From: Pseudomonadota bacterium
GTDB lineage: Bacteria > Pseudomonadota > Gammaproteobacteria > Xanthomonadales > Xanthomonadaceae
DNA length: 11,153 nt
Direction of reading: 5' to 3'
Assembly (NCBI GenBank): GCA_023388955.1
Contig: JAEWFH010000144.1
Coordinates: 1 to 11,153 of the forward strand
A model generated the notes under the pieces. The model did no database searches and was not told the origin of the DNA. It was given only the letters and a program-made list of their open reading frames with translations. Positions 7,305 through 11,153 of the stretch are shown piece after piece (position 1 is the stretch's first letter; every line of letters starts with the position of its first letter). The position numbers were made by a program, and so were the translations under genes.

Positions 7305-7430
7305 TCAGCGCTGGCGCGCCTTGAAACGCGGGTTCGACTTGCAGATCACGAAGACCTTGCCGCGACGGCGAACGACCTTGCAGTCGCGGTGACGGGTCTT
7401 CGCCGACTTCAGGGAGGACAGGACCTTCAT
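7305..7430 (-). CDS. rpmJ: Ribosomal protein L36, cysteine-poor form
   Basis: This gene encodes a 41-residue large-subunit ribosomal protein L36 (bL36). The protein starts MKVLSSLKSAKTRHRDC and ends KSNPRFKARQR, which matches the L36 form I know from xanthomonads and E. coli YkgO. It has only two cysteines (Cys17 and Cys30), and the zinc-binding C-x-x-C...C...H set of classical L36 is incomplete, so it should not need zinc. The ATG at 7428-7430 is preceded by GAGG with 6 nt spacing on the minus strand. It is a single-gene unit, divergent from cmk and closed by the terminator at 7240-7263. No A/T-rich Zur-type palindrome is visible upstream, so zinc regulation is not supported here. Confidence 0.95.
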   Translation of the reverse strand: MKVLSSLKSAKTRHRDCKVVRRRGKVFVICKSNPRFKARQR

Positions 7431-7469
7431 GACAGACCTCGATAAACGGTGTGGTTCGGCAAGCCGGAA

Positions 7470-7499
7470 AGTCTAAAGGGTGCCGGGGGCCTGGTGCAA
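7470..7499 (-). promoter_or_regulatory. Candidate rpmJ promoter
   Basis: On the minus strand TTGCAC (plus 7494-7499) and TAGACT (plus 7470-7475) are separated by 18 bp and face rpmJ. They match the sigma-70 boxes only partly (TTG of the -35; four of six bases of the -10). Transcription would start near 7463, giving a leader of about 33 nt that contains the GAGG ribosome binding site. The position is right but the match is moderate. Confidence 0.4.
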
Positions 7500-7534
7500 G
7501 TGGTCCCGCGATGGCCGTGGACAGGGAAGGGCTG

Positions 7535-7540
7535 GATAAT
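7535..7540 (+). promoter_or_regulatory. Candidate -10 of cmk, predicting a leaderless mRNA
   Basis: GATAAT (five of six to TATAAT) ends 6 nt before the cmk ATG at 7547. With the usual spacing of about 7 nt, transcription would start at or within a base or two of the A of the start codon. No Shine-Dalgarno is seen within 15 nt of the ATG; the nearest purine run, GGGAAGG at 7525-7531, is too far away. The -35 region (around 7511-7518) is poor. Confidence 0.5.
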
Positions 7541-7546
7541 GCCGGC

Positions 7547-8266
7547 ATGGAGAATGACAACGACACGCGACCGGGCGCCGGGACGGCCTGCCCGGTCATC
7601 ACCATCGACGGACCCTCGGGCTCTGGCAAGGGCACCATCAGCCGGCTGGTGGCCGAGAAAATGGGCTGGCATTACCTGGATTCGGGCGCGCTGTACCGGG
7701 CGGTCGGCGTCGCGGCCGGGTGGGGCGACATCGACCTGGCCGATCCGGCGGCGCTGGTGCGTTGCACCTTCGATACCCGGATCGATTTCCGCGAGGAGGG
7801 CGGCGAACTGCGCGTGCTGGTGAACGGCACCGACGCCACCGGCGAGCTGCGCACCGAGACCGCCGGCGCGGCGGCCTCGGCGATTGCCGCCATCCCCGAG
7901 GTGCGCGAAGCGCTCAAGGAGCGGCAGCGGGCATTCAGGCAGCCCCCGGGGCTGGTGGCCGACGGGCGGGACATGGGTACGGTGATCTTCCCGGATGCGC
8001 AGGCCAAGGTGTTCCTGACCGCCAGTGCCGACGAGCGCGCCGCGCGCCGCTATAAGCAGTTGAGCGACAAGGGGGTTTCCGTTAACCTGAGCGGTCTGCT
8101 ACGGGAGATCCTCGCCCGTGATGCGCGCGATGCCAGTCGCGCGGTGGCGCCGCTGCGACCGGCCGCTGACGCGGTCACCGTTGACACCACCGGGCTTGGC
8201 ATCGACGTCGTCGTCGGGCGCGTGCTTGCGGTGGTAGCGCAGGCCGGGCTCCTCCCGCAGCAGTAG
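7547..8266 (+). CDS. cmk: Cytidylate kinase (CMP/dCMP kinase)
   Basis: Cmk phosphorylates CMP and dCMP with ATP in the cytoplasm, feeding CTP and dCTP pools. The protein is 239 residues, slightly longer than the usual 225-230 because of about 14 extra N-terminal residues. The P-loop GPSGSGKGT spans residues 22-30. LDSGALYRAV follows around 44-53, DGRDMGT at 139-145 is the conserved nucleotide-binding segment, and ASADERAARRYKQL followed by RDARDASRAVAPLRPA matches the lid and C-terminal regions. I chose the ATG at 7547 because it follows a -10-like box directly and gives a normal length. A GTG at 7451 in the same frame would add 32 residues running through the intergenic region. In gammaproteobacteria cmk commonly precedes rpsA, as here. 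Confidence 0.96.
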   Translation: MENDNDTRPGAGTACPVITIDGPSGSGKGTISRLVAEKMGWHYLDSGALYRAVGVAAGWGDIDLADPAALVRCTFDTRIDFREEGGELRVLVNGTDATGELRTETAGAAASAIAAIPEVREALKERQRAFRQPPGLVADGRDMGTVIFPDAQAKVFLTASADERAARRYKQLSDKGVSVNLSGLLREILARDARDASRAVAPLRPAADAVTVDTTGLGIDVVVGRVLAVVAQAGLLPQQ

Positions 8267-8268
8267 CA

Positions 8269-8300
8269 GTACGCAACACCCGCGGTACGCAATACCCGCA
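8269..8300 (+). repeat. Two tandem 16-bp direct repeats after cmk
   Basis: Units at 8269-8284 and 8285-8300 both read GTACGCAA-C/T-ACCCGC-G/A and are identical at 14 of 16 positions. They begin 3 nt after the cmk stop. No function is evident: they may be a simple local duplication or binding sites. Confidence 0.7.
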
Positions 8301-8306
8301 AGAGCC

Positions 8307-8440
8307 CCGCCGCATGACGCGGCGGATCCACCAACCAGACCGGTGTGGCCTGTCCACGCCAAATCAAACGGGTGGGCCCGGCCGGGCCGCCGCGCGACAC
8401 AAGGGTGCCGCCGGGTTCCACGGCAGCCGAGGCCCGTTTG
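8307..8440 (+). promoter_or_regulatory. Structured rpsA leader (candidate S1 autoregulatory region)
   Basis: Three successive inverted repeats fill the cmk-rpsA gap. H1: CCGCCGC 8307-8313 with GCGGCGG 8319-8325, loop of 5. H2: GGTGTGG 8342-8348 with CCACGCC 8354-8360, loop of 5, one G-U pair. H3: CAAACGGG 8365-8372 with CCCGTTTG 8433-8440, enclosing a 14-bp palindrome (8375-8388) and a 5-bp stem (8406-8410 with 8421-8425). E. coli S1 represses its own translation through a structured leader with several hairpins, so a similar role here is a reasonable inference. None of the stems is followed by a U-run. Confidence 0.5.
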
Positions 8441-8447
8441 TCCAACC

Positions 8448-8459
8448 GGAAAATTTTCC
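8448..8459 (+). promoter_or_regulatory. 12-bp A/T-rich palindrome directly upstream of the rpsA start
   Basis: GGAAAATTTTCC is a perfect palindrome ending one base before the ATG of rpsA. It occupies the place of a Shine-Dalgarno sequence; only the weak GGA at its left end could pair with 16S rRNA, about 10 nt from the start. It is the most A/T-rich stretch nearby. Weak Shine-Dalgarno and A/U-rich leaders are known for rpsA, whose product binds such RNA. Confidence 0.55.
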
Positions 8460-8460
8460 A

Positions 8461-10149
<1,689 letters not shown>

Positions 10150-10161
10150 GCTGCGGACCGC

Positions 10162-10190
10162 GGCGGCACCCGCCCCGTGCGGGTGCCGCC
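10162..10190 (+). terminator. Strong hairpin after rpsA (possible terminator)
   Basis: A perfect 12-bp inverted repeat (GGCGGCACCCGC / GCGGGTGCCGCC) with a 5-nt loop starts 12 nt after the rpsA stop. The sequence after it (AGTTGATGG) lacks a U-run, so it is not a canonical intrinsic terminator. It could be a weak terminator or a 3'-end stabiliser that lets some transcription pass to ihfB. Confidence 0.55.
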
Positions 10191-10200
10191 AGTTGATGGC

Positions 10201-10220
10201 GGCCCGGCCCTGGCCGGGCC
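10201..10220 (+). terminator. Second GC hairpin between rpsA and ihfB
   Basis: This is a perfect 9-bp inverted repeat (GGCCCGGCC / GGCCGGGCC) around a CT centre, lying 10 nt after the first hairpin. It is followed by GTCGTCGTGT, which is only mildly T-rich. Together with the first hairpin it may limit rpsA readthrough into ihfB. Confidence 0.5.
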
Positions 10221-10250
10221 GTCGTCGTGTCAGGCTGCATGAAACCGAGC

Positions 10251-10553
10251 ATGACCAAATCCGAACTCATCGAGATCCTTTCCCGACGCCAGCCGCACCT
10301 GAAGGCGGAGGACGTGGACCTGGCAGTGAAGACGCTGCTGGAAGCCATGGCCTCGACCCTGGCCGAGGGCGAGCGGATCGAGATCCGCGGGTTCGGCAGC
10401 TTTTCGCTGCACTACCGCCCCCCGCGCATGGGCCGCAATCCCAAGACCGGAGAGCCGGTGGCGCTGGCGGGCAAGCACGTCCCGCACTTCAAACCCGGCA
10501 AGGAGCTGCGCGAGCGCGTCAGCGACGTGATGCCGGTCGAAGAGAACGACTGA
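10251..10553 (+). CDS. ihfB: Integration host factor, beta subunit
   Basis: IHF beta pairs with IHF alpha to bind specific sites and bend DNA sharply; it acts in nucleoid structure, transcription and recombination. The protein has 100 residues, a few more than E. coli IHF beta. It begins MTKSELIEIL. The signature IRGFGSF is at about 45-51, and the intercalating proline of the beta arm is Pro64 in GRNPKTGE. Glu44 and Arg46, which contribute to site recognition in E. coli IHF beta, are present and distinguish it from HU. I chose the ATG at 10251 from the family N-terminus; an in-frame ATG at 10239 would add four residues and cannot be excluded. Only a weak purine-rich stretch precedes the start. 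No obvious promoter is seen after the two hairpins, so it may rely on readthrough or a promoter inside rpsA. Confidence 0.96.
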   Translation: MTKSELIEILSRRQPHLKAEDVDLAVKTLLEAMASTLAEGERIEIRGFGSFSLHYRPPRMGRNPKTGEPVALAGKHVPHFKPGKELRERVSDVMPVEEND

Positions 10554-10588
10554 TCCCTTTCCTGTGGCTGCAGGCAGGCCCGGGCGGC

Positions 10589-10594
10589 TAAGCT
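10589..10594 (+). promoter_or_regulatory. Candidate -10 upstream of lapA
   Basis: TAAGCT is the only A/T-richer hexamer in the 73-bp ihfB-lapA gap and is followed by a G/C-rich stretch. It shares T, A and the final T with the -10 consensus. The leader would be about 26 nt and would contain the GGAG site at 10618-10621. No clear -35 is present, so this is weak. Confidence 0.25.
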
Positions 10595-10626
10595 TGTCGC
10601 CCGAACGCCGCTGTCCTGGAGCCGCC

Positions 10627-10860
10627 ATGCGACTTGTCCGACTGCTGATCGCGGTTGCCTGCATCGTGCTGGGCGCACTGCTTGGTGCCCTCAACGTGCA
10701 GCCCGTGGTCGTGAACCTCGGCTTTGCCGGGATCCCCGCCAACCTCGGCATCGCACTGATCGTGGCCTTGCTGCTGGGCGCCGTCCTGGGTGGTCTGGCG
10801 GTCGCCGCGGGCCGCATGCGGCGCGATGCGCAGGCCGGGCCGGCCGGACGGAGCTCCTGA
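10627..10860 (+). CDS. lapA: Lipopolysaccharide assembly protein A (LapA/YciS, DUF1049)
   Basis: LapA is a small inner-membrane protein that partners LapB in controlling lipopolysaccharide synthesis and assembly. The protein has 77 residues with two hydrophobic helices, about 3-22 and 38-61. Between them lies the family pattern N-V-Q-P-V-V-V-N-L-G-F (23-33). The C-terminus is basic, then Gly/Ala-rich, and should face the cytoplasm. The ATG at 10627 has GGAG with 5 nt spacing. It lies 73 bp after ihfB and 4 bp before lapB, the conserved gene order of gammaproteobacteria, which supports the name of this short protein. Confidence 0.9.
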   Translation: MRLVRLLIAVACIVLGALLGALNVQPVVVNLGFAGIPANLGIALIVALLLGAVLGGLAVAAGRMRRDAQAGPAGRSS

Positions 10861-10864
10861 GTCG

Positions 10865-11153
10865 ATGGCCTTCATCAACGAGTGGTTCTGGTTCTTCCTG
10901 CTACTGCCGATCGCAGCGGTCAGTGGCTGGGTGATCGGCCGTCGCGGCGGCGAGCGCCACAGCGACACCCAGGTCAGCCGCCTGTCGACGACCTACTTCC
11001 GGGGCCTGAACTACCTGCTCAACGAGCAGCCGGACAAGGCCATCGAGCTGTTCCTGCACATCGCCGAGCTGGACAAGGACACCTTCGAGACCCAGGTCGC
11101 GCTGGGACACCTGTTTCGCCGCCGGGGCGAGGTCGACCGTGCGATCCGCCTGC
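10865..11153 (+). CDS. lapB: Lipopolysaccharide assembly protein B (LapB/YciM), 5' part
   Basis: The gene is cut by the right edge of the window; the first 96 codons are visible without a stop. In E. coli, LapB is an inner-membrane-anchored tetratricopeptide-repeat protein that works with FtsH to set the level of LpxC, the committed enzyme of lipid A synthesis. Residues 7-25 form the N-terminal membrane anchor (rich in Trp, Phe and Leu), followed by Gly-Arg-Arg. Then comes the family segment YFRGLNYLLNEQPDKAIELF and the start of the next TPR unit, LGHLFRRRGEVDRAIRL. The ATG at 10865 starts 4 nt after the lapA stop; a GGAG inside the end of lapA (10850-10853) lies 11 nt upstream. The two genes are clearly one unit. 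Confidence 0.93.
   Translation, partial: MAFINEWFWFFLLLPIAAVSGWVIGRRGGERHSDTQVSRLSTTYFRGLNYLLNEQPDKAIELFLHIAELDKDTFETQVALGHLFRRRGEVDRAIRL

Noticed and set aside
7431..7546. Zur-type zinc-responsive operator upstream of rpmJ
   Set aside because: The L36 form suggested looking, but no A/T-rich inverted repeat is present in the rpmJ-cmk gap.
8307..8325. Intrinsic terminator after cmk
   Set aside because: The stem is good but is followed by ATCCACCAACC, with no U-run, and it fits better as part of the rpsA leader.
8314..8460. N-terminal extension of S1 from the ATG at 8314
   Set aside because: The added 49 residues are not S1-like and the region is filled with inverted repeats; family proteins begin at MTESF.

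Overview
The window is GC-rich chromosomal DNA (roughly two-thirds G+C by eye) from a gammaproteobacterium, most likely a member of the Xanthomonadaceae (Lysobacter, Luteimonas, Stenotrophomonas or Xanthomonas type). This rests on the conserved block cmk-rpsA-ihfB-lapA-lapB, on a 41-residue L36 protein of the cysteine-poor form usual in xanthomonads, and on the wording of the protein sequences. The genus was not determined, because no database search was possible. I see no mobile element, CRISPR array, tRNA or rRNA.

Layout. (1) Positions 1-3718, plus strand: the C-terminal end of one RND efflux permease, followed with an ATGA overlap by a complete second RND permease of 1042 residues. (2) Positions 3636-7133, minus strand: a compact four-gene run read right to left. 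It holds a small exported protein of 113 residues, agmatine deiminase (aguA), N-carbamoylputrescine amidase (aguB) and a TraB/PrgY-family membrane protein. Its last gene runs 83 bp into the end of the second RND gene from the opposite strand. (3) Positions 7241-7430, minus strand: rpmJ with its own terminator. (4) Positions 7547-11153, plus strand: cmk, rpsA, ihfB, lapA and the 5' end of lapB.

How the genes work together. AguA and AguB catalyse consecutive steps from agmatine to putrescine. The arginine decarboxylase that would supply agmatine is not in the window. The TraB-family protein and the small exported protein lie in the same apparent transcript, but the sequence does not show what they have to do with polyamines. 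The two RND permeases probably assemble with a membrane fusion protein encoded upstream of the window. The right half is housekeeping: CMP kinase, ribosomal proteins S1 and L36, the IHF beta subunit, and the LapA/LapB pair that controls lipopolysaccharide synthesis in related bacteria.

I do not see a novel defence or mobile system. The points most worth a second look are the structured rpsA leader (three successive hairpins and a 12-bp A/T-rich palindrome ending one base before the start codon), the probable leaderless cmk transcript, the altered proton-relay residues in the second RND permease, the TraB-family gene coupled to aguB, and the 83-bp convergent overlap that gives the RND protein an odd tail.
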